A stretch of DNA of 64,000 nucleotides from Blautia faecicola (GTDB lineage: Bacteria > Bacillota > Clostridia > Lachnospirales > Lachnospiraceae). This document shows positions 8,699-17,314 of this stretch, piece by piece. A program made the translations under genes and the position numbers. The notes beneath the pieces were generated by a model. That model was not told the origin of the DNA. It searched no databases and saw nothing but the letters and a program-made list of their open reading frames with translations. Location of the stretch: NCBI RefSeq assembly GCF_004123145.1, contig NZ_SDKC01000001.1:750001-814000 (forward strand). The letters are read 5' to 3'. Within the stretch, counting starts at the first letter, position 1, and each line of letters begins with the position of its first letter.

Positions 8699-9826
8699 TC
8701 ATACTGTTCGCAAAAAACCTTCCATTACATCCATCGCCGCCCCATAAGCCGCCGCTCCGGTCTGGTAGGTGCACAGTTTTACAAAGCTGCCATCGTCTTC
8801 GAAAGTATTGCGTTCAGCAACCAGGTGGCGGATCGTATCGAGCCAGGGGGTGAGAAAGCTTCCTACATAACCGCCGAGGACGATATCGTAGTCGAGGATC
8901 ATATGCAGGTTGTTGATGACGACTGCCAGATGCTCCAGATAGGTATCCCAGACGGAACGATAGTCCGGGTTGTTCTGCTGAAGTCCGAGAAAGAAATCTT
9001 CCAGCCGTCTGCCGGACAGATCCGAGAGGAGTCTGGCGGAACAGTAGGCATCGACGCAGCCGGTTTTTCCGCAGTAACACGGTTTTCCATTGGGAATCAG
9101 AGTCATGTGACCGGCTTCTCCACAGCGGAAAGCATCGCCCGGAAGCAGATTGCCATCGTGAAAGATGGCACCGCCCACGGTGTTACTCAGAGAAAGATAA
9201 AAGAAGGAGGAAGGCAGATCCGAACCGATGCCTTCCGCAAAAGCACCTGCATTTGCATCATTTAAAAAGGTACAGTGCCATGGGAAATACGATTGTATTT
9301 CCCCAAAAGGCAGATCCCGCACACCGAGGGCATGGGAATAAGTGATCATTTTCTGCACCGGATCGACGATTCCTGGAAGAGAGATGCCAAGACCGAGGAT
9401 CTGTTCTCCGGAAATCTCCGTTTCCAGGAGAAAATCATCAATTTTCTGACAGACTTCGGAGAAATAGGCGGAACTTCTGGAAAAACCAAGCTGTATTCTT
9501 TCATGTTTTATAATGTCTCCGATCAGATTCAAAAGAAGGATGCCAAGATGATTTCGGGTGATATCCAGTCCGATGGAAAACCGATAATCCGAAGCGGCAC
9601 ACAGCGCTCTGGCTCTGCGGCCACCGGTGGACTGCATCTCACCGAGATCCCGCAGCAGCCCCGATTCGAGAAGTTCTCTGGTGGTGTTGGTCACGGTTGG
9701 GAGACTCAGGTGCAGGTCGGAGGCGATATCCGGATTGGATACTGTTCCATGGGTACAAATATAACGGAAAATCTGATTCCGGTTTTTCTTTTTCACTTCT
9801 TTATTTGTCAGTCGTTGATGCTCCAT
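8699..9826 (-). CDS. ROK family transcriptional regulator (NagC/XylR type)
   Basis: A sugar-responsive repressor of about 375 residues. The N-terminal winged helix reads RYICTHGTVSNPDIASDLHL, and the ROK sugar-binding domain follows. The ROK zinc motif is CYCGKTGCVDAYC. The segment FLNDANAGAFAEG corresponds to the ROK family active-site region. I chose the ATG at 9826 because GGAGGGG lies just upstream; the in-frame ATG at 9838 overlaps that ribosome binding site. It is convergent with the hydrolase genes and divergent from the symporter gene. It may add a second sugar signal to the locus, but its targets are not visible. Confidence 0.9.
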   Translation of the reverse strand: MEHQRLTNKEVKKKNRNQIFRYICTHGTVSNPDIASDLHLSLPTVTNTTRELLESGLLRDLGEMQSTGGRRARALCAASDYRFSIGLDITRNHLGILLLNLIGDIIKHERIQLGFSRSSAYFSEVCQKIDDFLLETEISGEQILGLGISLPGIVDPVQKMITYSHALGVRDLPFGEIQSYFPWHCTFLNDANAGAFAEGIGSDLPSSFFYLSLSNTVGGAIFHDGNLLPGDAFRCGEAGHMTLIPNGKPCYCGKTGCVDAYCSARLLSDLSGRRLEDFFLGLQQNNPDYRSVWDTYLEHLAVVINNLHMILDYDIVLGGYVGSFLTPWLDTIRHLVAERNTFEDDGSFVKLCTYQTGAAAYGAAMDVMEGFLRTV

Positions 9827-9937
9827 AGTCCCCTCCATTTATTCTTATATATTCCGAAAAATAGTAAGTTTCATTCGTATCAGATTAAATTATAACATGA
9901 TTTTGCGAGAAATGTTAAAAATATCTGCTTATGCGAT

Positions 9938-10045
9938 TAGTATAAATTCTGTGCATCGCAAAGCGTGTTACTGGGAACGGAGTGAACGGTAACCATTCTC
10001 ATGCCGGAACACCTCACGGGATCCTATCTGCTGAAGGATTATAAA
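9938..10045. repeat. family B dispersed repeat, copy 1
   Basis: Contains AAATTCTGTGCATCGCAAAG, then GTTACTG and GGTAAC arms around GAACGGAGTGAAC, then a second block with GCCGGAACACCTCACGGG. The same blocks recur at 13254-13322, 21985-22045 and 22140-22205. It lies in the 300-base gap before the NSS symporter gene. Confidence 0.65.
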
Positions 10046-10070
10046 AAACCAAAAAAAATCAGGAAAATGA

Positions 10071-10099
10071 TAGACAAGATTCTGAAATCAGGGTACAGT
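10071..10099 (+). promoter_or_regulatory. promoter candidate of NSS symporter gene
   Basis: TAGACA at 10071-10076 and TACAGT at 10094-10099 with a 17-base spacer, 35 bases before the start codon. Confidence 0.4.
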
Positions 10100-10134
10100 A
10101 GTAAGGTACAAAATTTTTAGAAAGTGAGTAACGT

Positions 10135-11535
10135 ATGGAGAAAGGAAACAAACGAGGAAATTTTACCGGATCTATTGGATTCGTACTTGCAGCAGCAGGA
10201 AGTGCTGTCGGACTGGGAAATATCTGGAGATTTCCGTATCTGGCAGCGAAGGATGGAGGAGGAACCTTCATTCTGGTTTACATTATTCTGGCACTGACCT
10301 TTGGTTTTACGCTGTTGACCACAGATGTAGCTATCGGAAGAAAAACCGGACAGAGTCCGTTGAATGCGTACCGGATGATTCACCCCAAATGGGGCGGTCT
10401 TGGCATTCTGGCGTGTATCATTCCGGTTGTGATTCTGCCCTATTACTGTTCCATCGGTGGATGGGTACTGAAATATCTGGGAACCTTTATCACCGGACAT
10501 GGGGTGGAAGCCGCACAGGACGGTTATTTTACCGGTTATATCACAAGCGTGTGGCAGCCGATCATCTGGCTGTTTATCTACCTGTTCCTGACCGCATTTG
10601 TTGTTTACAGGGGAGTAAACAAAGGAATTGAAAATTACAGTAGAATCCTGATGCCGATTCTTCTGGTAATGATCGTTGGTATATCCATCTTTTCGATGAC
10701 GTTGTCTCACAGCGATGCGGACGGTGTGACAAGAACCGGTCTGCAGGGGCTGAAAGTTTATCTGGTACCAAATTTCAGTGGTATGACACTGAAAGACTTT
10801 GTGATCGTATTTGTCGATGCACTGGGACAGCTGTTCTTCTCGATCAGTGTGGCGATGGGTATTATGGTAACTTATGGATCTTACGTAAAGAAAGAGACCA
10901 ATCTGATGCGGTCCATTAATCAGATTGAATGGTTTGATACCGCGGTGGCTCTGCTGGCCGGTCTGATGATCGTTCCGGCCGTGTATACGTTCATGGGAAC
11001 GGAGGGAATGTCCGCCGGTCCGGGACTGATGTTTGTATCATTGCCGAAGATTTTTGAGGCGATGGGAGCAGCCGGTCCGGTCATCGGAACGATTTTCTTC
11101 CTGATGGTATCTTTTGCAGCGGTAACATCTTCCGTATCTGTCATGGAATCGATTGTATCCAACATTATTGACAGGTTCCATGTGAGCAGAAAGAAAGGAA
11201 CGGTTCTGGTAACGATCTATGCATGTATTGTCGGAGTGATCGTGTGTCTGGGATACAATGTCCTGTACTTTGAACTGAAACTTCCGAATGGTGCGGTTGC
11301 ACAGATTCTGGATCTGATGGATTATTTGAGCAACAACCTGCTGATGCCGACTGTTGCACTGCTCAGCTGTATCCTGATCGGCTGGGTGGTAAAACCACAG
11401 ACCATTATCGATGAAGTAACGATTGGCGGCTATAAGTTCGGAAGAAAGAAACTGTATATTGTTATGGTAAAATTCATCGCGCCGGTTCTGCTGGCAGCAC
11501 TGCTTCTGCAGTCACTGGGTGTGTTCAGCCTGTAG
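10135..11535 (+). CDS. neurotransmitter:sodium symporter (NSS/SNF) family transporter
   Basis: A sodium-coupled amino-acid transporter of 466 residues with the LeuT fold and about eleven or twelve membrane helices. The family signature is plain near the start: AAAGSAVGLGNIWRFPYLAA, the unwound helix 1 that binds sodium and substrate. The GGGTFILVYI and LTTDVAIGRKTGQSPLNAY segments follow as expected. Bacterial members carry tryptophan, tyrosine, leucine or related amino acids; the substrate cannot be told. The gene stands alone between a family B repeat and a strong terminator. Confidence 0.93.
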   Translation: MEKGNKRGNFTGSIGFVLAAAGSAVGLGNIWRFPYLAAKDGGGTFILVYIILALTFGFTLLTTDVAIGRKTGQSPLNAYRMIHPKWGGLGILACIIPVVILPYYCSIGGWVLKYLGTFITGHGVEAAQDGYFTGYITSVWQPIIWLFIYLFLTAFVVYRGVNKGIENYSRILMPILLVMIVGISIFSMTLSHSDADGVTRTGLQGLKVYLVPNFSGMTLKDFVIVFVDALGQLFFSISVAMGIMVTYGSYVKKETNLMRSINQIEWFDTAVALLAGLMIVPAVYTFMGTEGMSAGPGLMFVSLPKIFEAMGAAGPVIGTIFFLMVSFAAVTSSVSVMESIVSNIIDRFHVSRKKGTVLVTIYACIVGVIVCLGYNVLYFELKLPNGAVAQILDLMDYLSNNLLMPTVALLSCILIGWVVKPQTIIDEVTIGGYKFGRKKLYIVMVKFIAPVLLAALLLQSLGVFSL

Positions 11536-11549
11536 CGTAAACCTGAAAA

Positions 11550-11590
11550 GGATTGCTCGAAAAAGTACGGAACAATCCGACATCAAAAAC
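11550..11590. repeat. family C repeat fragment
   Basis: GGATTG, GTACGGAACAATCCG and CATCAAA follow the order of the family C element at 49405-49440, with a shorter loop. It could fold as a GGATTG/CAATCC hairpin. Confidence 0.5.
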
Positions 11591-11645
11591 ATAAAAAGTT
11601 CGAATCCACGAGTTGTTATACAACAGATGGATTCGAACTTTTTAT
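11591..11645. terminator. bidirectional terminator between NSS and MATE genes
   Basis: Perfect 18-bp arms (ATAAAAAGTTCGAATCCA and its complement at 11628-11645) with a 19-nt loop and T-rich ends on both strands. It serves two convergent genes. Confidence 0.85.
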
Positions 11646-11672
11646 GCTTTAGAATGATATGTTATAACTTTT

Positions 11673-13003
11673 TCAGGTGTGGAGTTCTTTTGCAACACTT
11701 GTCCGATAAAGGGCGATAGCAAGCACAGCGGTCAGCAGATCTGAAATAGCCTGCGACAGCAAAATCCCCTGATATCCGATTGTGTGGGAAGCAATCGCAA
11801 GTACAATGGCAAAGATCACTCCCTGGCGGCTGATCGATAACAGAAACGCGTTTCTTGCCATACCTGCGGACTGGAATGTACAGGTGGTGACCAGAACAAT
11901 TGCCACGAACACCATACCGAGCAGCTGCATCCGGAGCATCGGAACGCCGAGGGAGACGATTGTGTTATCTTTCATAAAGATCCGGATCATCGGGCGGGCT
12001 GCCAGAGAAAGAAGAATGGTCAGAAGAAGACCAAGACCACATTCAAACTTATAGGCGAAAGAAAGGATTTCTTCCAGCCGGCGGCGATTTTTTGCACCGT
12101 AGTTATAACCGATCAGCGGCTGTCCACCGAAGGCAAATCCGACCAGGATCAGCACGGCGATCATATTGACTTTCATAATAATGCCCATGGCTGCGACACG
12201 GTCATTTCCGTAAGGCAGAAGGGAACGGTTCATAAGTGTCATGCCGAGACTCTGCATCAGGTTGGTGATGGAAGCCGGGATACCGATGGCGAAGATCTGA
12301 ATCAGTTCATCTTTGTGGATGTAGAAATTTGCAGGATTGACGGAAAGTCGTTTGCTGCGGTTCAACAAAAACCAGACAAAAAAATATCAGAACAGATATT
12401 TCCGATGACCGTAGCAATCGCCGCACCGGCAGCGCCAAATCCAAGCACGGAGATAAAGACCGGATCCAGAATGATATTAACTACAGATCCGAGAATCGTA
12501 CCGACCATGGAAGCTTTGGCAAACCCTTCGGTACGAAGCAGATTTGACGGAGTCAGTGCCACAATGATAAACGGAGCACCAAGCACCAGCCAGGTATAGT
12601 ATTGGGAAGCGTAGGTATAAGTATCCGCGTCAGCACCAAGAAGTCCGAGGATCGGCCGGCGAAACAGCAGCATAAGAGCAGCGATCACGATTCCGCACAG
12701 GATCGCACCATAAAAACAGAAGACGCTGAGCCGTTTTCCGTCCGCGTCTTTTTTTTCTCCGAAGAGACGGGAAATCACGGAACTTCCACCGAGTCCGAAG
12801 ATATCGCCGAGGGCGATCATCAGGGTAAAAATCGGTGCGCCGAGAGAGACACCTGCCACAAGATTGGTGTTGCCGGTCCGGGCAATAAAGTAAGTATCTA
12901 CCATATTATAGACCAGTGAGATTACCATACTGAACACTACAGGGAGTGCCATCGTAAAAAAGGCTTTCGGCACGGGAGCCTTTTCAAAAATTTCATTTTC
13001 CAT
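11673..13003 (-). pseudogene. MATE family efflux transporter, split by a frameshift
   Basis: Two overlapping reverse frames together make one MATE/DinF-type drug or cation exporter of about 444 residues. The first half starts at 13003 after AAAGGAGG and carries the usual LVYNMVDTYFIARTG opening. It ends early near 12362, after SDIF. The second half (11673-12368) continues the MATE fold without a start of its own. The break lies in a run of seven A on the + strand (12378-12384, seven T in the gene). Eight T would restore SDIFFVWFLLNRSK and join the halves exactly. This is therefore a one-base slip in a homopolymer: a real pseudogene, a phase-variable state or a sequencing error. Confidence 0.88.
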
Positions 13004-13253
13004 TGGGAAACCTCCTTTAATTATAGCTGTTTACATAGAGATAAGGGTCAAAGCTGTGATTGACCCTTACTGCTATCTATTATATCGGAAAATAAATGGA
13101 CAGGCAATACAGTTAAAAAGCACCAAAATTTTGCAATGATTTTTAGTGAATATAAATAAAAAGTGAGAATTATATTACTGTTCCCGGGTAATATCCCGCG
13201 AGACGTTTTGGGTGAGTGAAGGTCACAGAAAAACCCGAGAGATATCACGCAAA

Positions 13254-13322
13254 TTTATATGATCAGCATAAATTCTGTGCATTGCGCAGCGTGTTACTGG
13301 CTGCGGAGTACCAGTAACAGAA
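13254..13322. repeat. family B dispersed repeat, copy 2
   Basis: Carries CATAAATTCTGTGCATTGCG and then perfect arms GTTACTGG and CCAGTAAC around TGCGGAGTA. Compared with copy 1 the stem sequence differs but stays paired. Confidence 0.65.
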
Positions 13323-13356
13323 TTATCAACTAAAATAGGACAGTAGCGAAAATGAT

Positions 13357-13385
13357 TTGGAAAATATACGGAAAAATGATAAGAT
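13357..13385 (+). promoter_or_regulatory. promoter of nitroreductase-MATE pair
   Basis: TTGGAA at 13357-13362 and TAAGAT at 13380-13385 with a 17-base spacer, 37 bases before the nitroreductase ATG. Confidence 0.5.
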
Positions 13386-13422
13386 ATTAGATATATAAAA
13401 CGATGATATGGGAGGAAAAATA

Positions 13423-13923
13423 ATGGCAGATTTATTTCACAGAGTCAGTATTAGAAAGTATCAGGAAAAAAAGGTAGAACCGGAAAAACTGGATTATATT
13501 CTGAGGGCGTCCATGGCAGCACCATCTGCCTGTAACCAGCAGCCGTGGGAATTCTACATCGTGGAAGATCCGGAGATTTTAGAAGAACTTTCTGAGACAA
13601 CGCCATACGCAAAACTCACTGCGAAAGCACCGGTGGCGATCGTTACCGCTTACCGGAAAGAATGTACCGTACCGGAGTACGCGCAGATTGACCTGAGTAT
13701 CTGTATGGAAAATATGTGGCTTGCCACCGATGAAGTGGGACTTGGCGGTGTCTGGATGGGAATCGCGCCGTTAGAGGACAGGATGGAAAAAGTAGAAAAA
13801 ATCATCGGTATTCCGGAAAGTCAGCGGGCCTTCGGTATCTTTGCGCTGGGATATCCGGCAGAAGAGAGAACCCAGCAGGATCGTTATGATGAAACCCGGA
13901 TCCATCGTGTGACAAGAGGGTAA
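13423..13923 (+). CDS. nitroreductase family FMN oxidoreductase
   Basis: A flavin-dependent NAD(P)H oxidoreductase of 166 residues. The N-terminal FHRVSIRKYQ and MAAPSACNQQPWEFY segments hold the conserved Arg/Ser and Gln residues that bind FMN. The GLGGVWMGI segment and a C-terminal FGIFALGYPAE complete the fold. GGGAGG precedes the ATG at 13423, which is better placed than the in-frame ATG at 13408. The short length is normal for the small nitroreductase subgroup of Clostridia. It lies 12 bases before a MATE exporter gene, so the pair may reduce and export a toxic compound; this is inference. Confidence 0.88.
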   Translation: MADLFHRVSIRKYQEKKVEPEKLDYILRASMAAPSACNQQPWEFYIVEDPEILEELSETTPYAKLTAKAPVAIVTAYRKECTVPEYAQIDLSICMENMWLATDEVGLGGVWMGIAPLEDRMEKVEKIIGIPESQRAFGIFALGYPAEERTQQDRYDETRIHRVTRG

Positions 13924-13935
13924 GACGGGAACGAA

Positions 13936-15264
13936 ATGTACACAGATCTTACCAAAGGAAACATAGGAAAATCGCTGTTACTCTTTGCACTGCCCATGAT
14001 GGCGGGAAATCTGTTGCAGCAGTTTTATAATATTGCAGATACGCTGATTGTAGGAAGGGTGCTGGGAAGTGAAGCGCTGGCGGCGGTGGGTTCCGCCTAT
14101 ACACTGATGACATTTCTGACCTCGATCTTTCTGGGACTCAGTATGGGAAGCGGGGCGTTATTTTCTATTTATCAGGGAAAGGGAGAAAAAGAAGGGCTGC
14201 GGGTGACGGTTCTTCATGCGGGTGTGCTGATCCTTGGAGTGACACTGCTTTTGAATGTGGCAGTCTACCTTGGAATTGACGGAATTTTAGTATTTCTGAA
14301 AGTACCGGAAGAAGTATACGCAGGAATGCGGGAGTACCTGCTGGTGATCTTTGCGGGAATCCTCGCAACATCCCTTTACAATTTCTTTTCCTGCATGCTC
14401 CGTGCCCTCGGCAATTCAACCGTGCCGCTGATATTTCTTGCCGTATCAGCGGGATTAAATATTGCGCTGGATCTCTTGTTTGTGATGGTATTTTCACTCG
14501 GAATCGCAGGTGCGGCGCTTGCGACAGTACTCGCGCAGTATGTGTCGGGAATCGGGATTACCCTGTATGCATGGAAATGCAGCAGAGAGTTTTTGCCGGG
14601 AAAGGCAGAGTTGCATTATGACAGGGGGATTTTAAAAGAAATCGCCAATCTGTCCACGCTGACCTGCCTGCAACAGTCAGTGATGAACTTCGGGATTCTG
14701 ATGGTGCAGGGACTGGTCAACAGTTTCGGATCGGTCATTATGGCAGCTTTTGCGGCGGCAGTAAAGATTGATACATTTGCTTATCTGCCGGTGCAGGATT
14801 TTGGCAATGCGTACTCAACCTTTGTGGCACAAAATTACGGCGCGGGAGAGAAAGAACGGATCCGGAAAGGAACCCGGCAGGCATTTGCAATCAGCGGAGT
14901 GTTCAGTCTGATCATTTCCGCACTGGTGTATGCGGGTGCCCCGTATCTGATGCGGATCTTTATCCGGAAAAGTGAGACGGAAGTTCTGGCAGCGGGTGTA
15001 CAGTATCTTCGCATCGAGGGAGCCTGCTATATCGGCATCGGATTCCTTTTTTTGCTGTATGGATATTACCGCGCGATCAAGCAGGCGGAAATGTCGCTGG
15101 TTCTGACTGTGATCTCGCTGGGATTGCGCGTATTACTGGCGTACGTATTATCGGCCTGGGTCGGTGTGATCGGGATCTGGGTGGCAATTCCGATTGGCTG
15201 GGCGCTGGCGGATCTTACCGGGCTGGTTTATATGAAGAAGAGTAAAAAATTAAGAAAAGAGTAA
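13936..15264 (+). CDS. MATE family efflux transporter
   Basis: An intact MATE/NorM-type exporter of 442 residues with about twelve membrane helices. It has the family features QQFYNIADTLIVGRVLG in helix 1-2 and NIALDLLFVMVFSLGIAGAA at the end of the first half. Such proteins exchange protons or sodium for drugs or metabolites. It is co-transcribed with the nitroreductase and ends at a terminator at 15270. It is not a close copy of the broken MATE gene at 11673, so it does not look like a recent duplicate. Confidence 0.92.
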   Translation: MYTDLTKGNIGKSLLLFALPMMAGNLLQQFYNIADTLIVGRVLGSEALAAVGSAYTLMTFLTSIFLGLSMGSGALFSIYQGKGEKEGLRVTVLHAGVLILGVTLLLNVAVYLGIDGILVFLKVPEEVYAGMREYLLVIFAGILATSLYNFFSCMLRALGNSTVPLIFLAVSAGLNIALDLLFVMVFSLGIAGAALATVLAQYVSGIGITLYAWKCSREFLPGKAELHYDRGILKEIANLSTLTCLQQSVMNFGILMVQGLVNSFGSVIMAAFAAAVKIDTFAYLPVQDFGNAYSTFVAQNYGAGEKERIRKGTRQAFAISGVFSLIISALVYAGAPYLMRIFIRKSETEVLAAGVQYLRIEGACYIGIGFLFLLYGYYRAIKQAEMSLVLTVISLGLRVLLAYVLSAWVGVIGIWVAIPIGWALADLTGLVYMKKSKKLRKE

Positions 15265-15269
15265 AACAG

Positions 15270-15332
15270 AAAACACCTTTACGGAAAAACAGGATCGTAT
15301 ATGATCCGTTGATTTCCATAAAGGTGTTTTTT
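15270..15332 (+). terminator. terminator after MATE gene
   Basis: Arms AAAACACCTTTACGGAAA and TTTCCATAAAGGTGTTTT pair with one mismatch, followed by TT. An inner GGATC/GATCC helix extends the structure. Confidence 0.75.
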
Positions 15333-15358
15333 ATAAAAATGGGTTTATCCAGATATTA

Positions 15359-15424
15359 TTTACGCGAGCAATGAGTCAAAGTCCGTGCTTGCACGAGAAC
15401 TTGACGACTGCCGTGGATGACAGT
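15359..15424. repeat. family A dispersed repeat, copy 1
   Basis: TTTACGCGAGCAATGAGTCA, then GTGCTTGCACGAGAA, then CTTGACGACTGCCGTG. The same order is found at 45131-45195, 45221-45285 and, inside a gene, at 29441-29495. Confidence 0.7.
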
Positions 15425-15453
15425 TTGGATAATGGCTGAGCAGCCGGTTTGTA

Positions 15454-16045
15454 TCAGGATAACAGATACTTCTGAATCACTTCGGCACACCCGTCATGGT
15501 CATTATCCTGCATCGTAATCACATCTGCCAGTGCTTTGATCCGGTCCTTCGCATTTGCCATAGCCACCGGAAGACCGGCTGCTTGTAATGCTGCGGCATC
15601 ATTATCGGCATCTCCGACTACGATCGTCTGGGAAAGCGGGATGTGCAGATATTCACAAAGTCTGGAAAGTCCGATCCCTTTGTGGATCCCCTTTGCGGAG
15701 ATTTCCAGGGAAGTTGTCTCAGCATCGGCAAGTTCGACATCCAGTCCCAGATCCAGGATCCGCTTTCTTTTTTACGGTATCGACAGGAAGAGTCCTGGAA
15801 TAAATGGTTTCTTTTGTGGCGTGATTATATACAAGAGCACCACTTACACAGTTTACATAAGTAAGATCCGGAAGCAGTGCAAAATATTCTTCCAGTTCCG
15901 CCGGACACCGCCCGGTATTTAAAATTACAGTTTTTCCCGCGAGGGCAGCCTAGTGGATCCAGTGGATACAGGCAGGTGAGATTTCTTTTTGACTGTTTAA
16001 TAAAGTGCCATCCATATCAAAGGCGATCAGCTGATAATCGGACAT
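15454..16045 (-). pseudogene. Cof-type HAD hydrolase, decayed
   Basis: The reverse strand starts with AGGAGG, an ATG at 16045 and the HAD motif I FDMDGTLLNS, and ends with the Cof motif VVGDADNDAAALQAAG. There are three lesions. An in-frame TAG near 15951 follows CIHWIH. A one-base frameshift lies near 15765 in an A-rich run. About 70 residues of the cap domain are missing between LDLGLDVE and LEISAKGIHKG. Cof proteins dephosphorylate sugar phosphates and similar metabolites. With about 197 codons instead of about 265 the gene cannot be functional. Confidence 0.88.
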
Positions 16046-16201
16046 CGTAAAGTTCCTCCTGCGTAGGGTAATAATCGTTTCGGTACAAATTTATCATATT
16101 TGCATGGTGCAGGCAATACTTGACAGCGAAAGCAATACCGAACATAATGTAGGCATGTGAAACTGATGAAATGATAGGAAAACAACATGAGGTGACGAGA
16201 T

Positions 16202-17134
16202 ATGGTTACAATCGATCTGATTACCGGATTCTTAGGTTCGGGGAAAACAACATTTATCAAACGCTATGCAAAATACCTGATGGATCAGGGAATGAACATC
16301 GGGATTCTGGAAAATGATTTTGGCGCGGTCAATGTGGATATGTTGCTGTTACAGGAACTGATGGGGGATAAGTGTGAACTGGAGATGATCGCCGGTGGAT
16401 GCGACAGGGAAACACACCGGAGGAGATTTCGCACCAAACTGATCGCGATGGGAATGTGCGGTTATGACCGGGTGCTGGTGGAACCATCAGGGGTGTATGA
16501 TGTGGATGAATTCTTTGATGTGCTGCGGGATGAACCGCTGGATCGCTGGTATAAAATAGGAAATGTCATCACCGTAGTCAACGCAAAGCTGGAACCGGAG
16601 CTTTCGGAAATGTCCGAGTATCTGCTGGCTTCGGAGGCGGCGCATGCAGGAGCGGTGGTGTTAAGCCGTGCGGAAGAAGCGACGGAGGAAGAGATGCAGG
16701 CAACGATCATGCATCTGAACCGAGCACTGGAGAAGGTACACTGTGGCCGCAGACTGGATCAGGAGATTATCCGAAAAGGCAGCCTGTCGCTCATGAATGC
16801 GGATTTTGCAAAGATTCAGCAGTGCGGTTATGTGCAGGAAAATTATCAGAAAATGGATCTGACCGAGGAAAACAGTTTTGACACGGTGTATGTGATGGAA
16901 CGGAAGATGACGGTGGAAGAGATTCTTGCAGGCATGAATAAAATCTTTGCCGACCCGTCCTGCGGGGAAGTCTTCCGGATCAAAGGATTTATGCAGGAAG
17001 AAAACGGCAGCTGGATTGAGGTCAATGCAACCCGCCATGAATTGCAAAAACAGCCGATCAAAGAAGGACAGGAGATTCTGATCGTGATCGGGGAAAGATT
17101 GCAGGAAGAGAAGATTCGTCAGTACTTGAATTAA
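16202..17134 (+). CDS. G3E family GTPase (CobW/YjiA-like), atypical metal motif
   Basis: A P-loop GTPase of 310 residues from the family that delivers metals to enzymes. The Walker A motif is GFLGSGKT at 9-16, a Glu-Asn-Asp-Phe-Gly switch follows at about 40, and the Walker B-type segment is VLVEPSGVYD. The C-terminal domain is present. In most members switch I is followed by a CxCC metal-binding motif; here the place reads GGCDRETHRRR, with only one cysteine, so it may not bind zinc in the same way. AGGTGACGAG precedes the ATG. It is not beside an obvious metalloenzyme or nitrile hydratase gene, so its client is unknown. Confidence 0.85.
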   Translation: MVTIDLITGFLGSGKTTFIKRYAKYLMDQGMNIGILENDFGAVNVDMLLLQELMGDKCELEMIAGGCDRETHRRRFRTKLIAMGMCGYDRVLVEPSGVYDVDEFFDVLRDEPLDRWYKIGNVITVVNAKLEPELSEMSEYLLASEAAHAGAVVLSRAEEATEEEMQATIMHLNRALEKVHCGRRLDQEIIRKGSLSLMNADFAKIQQCGYVQENYQKMDLTEENSFDTVYVMERKMTVEEILAGMNKIFADPSCGEVFRIKGFMQEENGSWIEVNATRHELQKQPIKEGQEILIVIGERLQEEKIRQYLN

Positions 17135-17226
17135 TTAAACAATTTGCAATATAGTATAAAAAGAAGCGAAAAAAATGCAATTACAAATGGTGCAGGCTGA
17201 TATATAATATAAAAGGCTGTTGCTGA

Positions 17227-17262
17227 ACAGACAGTATCCCTTAAAAGAGAGATACTGTCTGT
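17227..17262 (+). promoter_or_regulatory. hairpin in leader of MFS gene
   Basis: Perfect 12-bp arms (ACAGACAGTATC and its complement) with a 12-nt loop, between the G3E gene and the MFS gene. No T-run follows, so a simple terminator is doubtful. Confidence 0.5.
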
Positions 17263-17314
17263 CTTGAGTATATGGACAACAGGAAAATAGAAAAAGAAAA
17301 ACATGGGAGGAAAA

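Larger units (their letters stand above)
13004..13422. other. intergenic region with family B repeat
   Basis: A 419-base gap between divergent transporter and nitroreductase genes. It holds the family B copy at 13254-13322 and the nitroreductase promoter at 13357-13385. Nothing else was recognised. Confidence 0.5.

Noticed and set aside
8684-9895. Two forward frames (193 and 206 codons) opposite the ROK gene
   Set aside because: The reverse frame carries all ROK motifs; the forward frames have none and no start signals.
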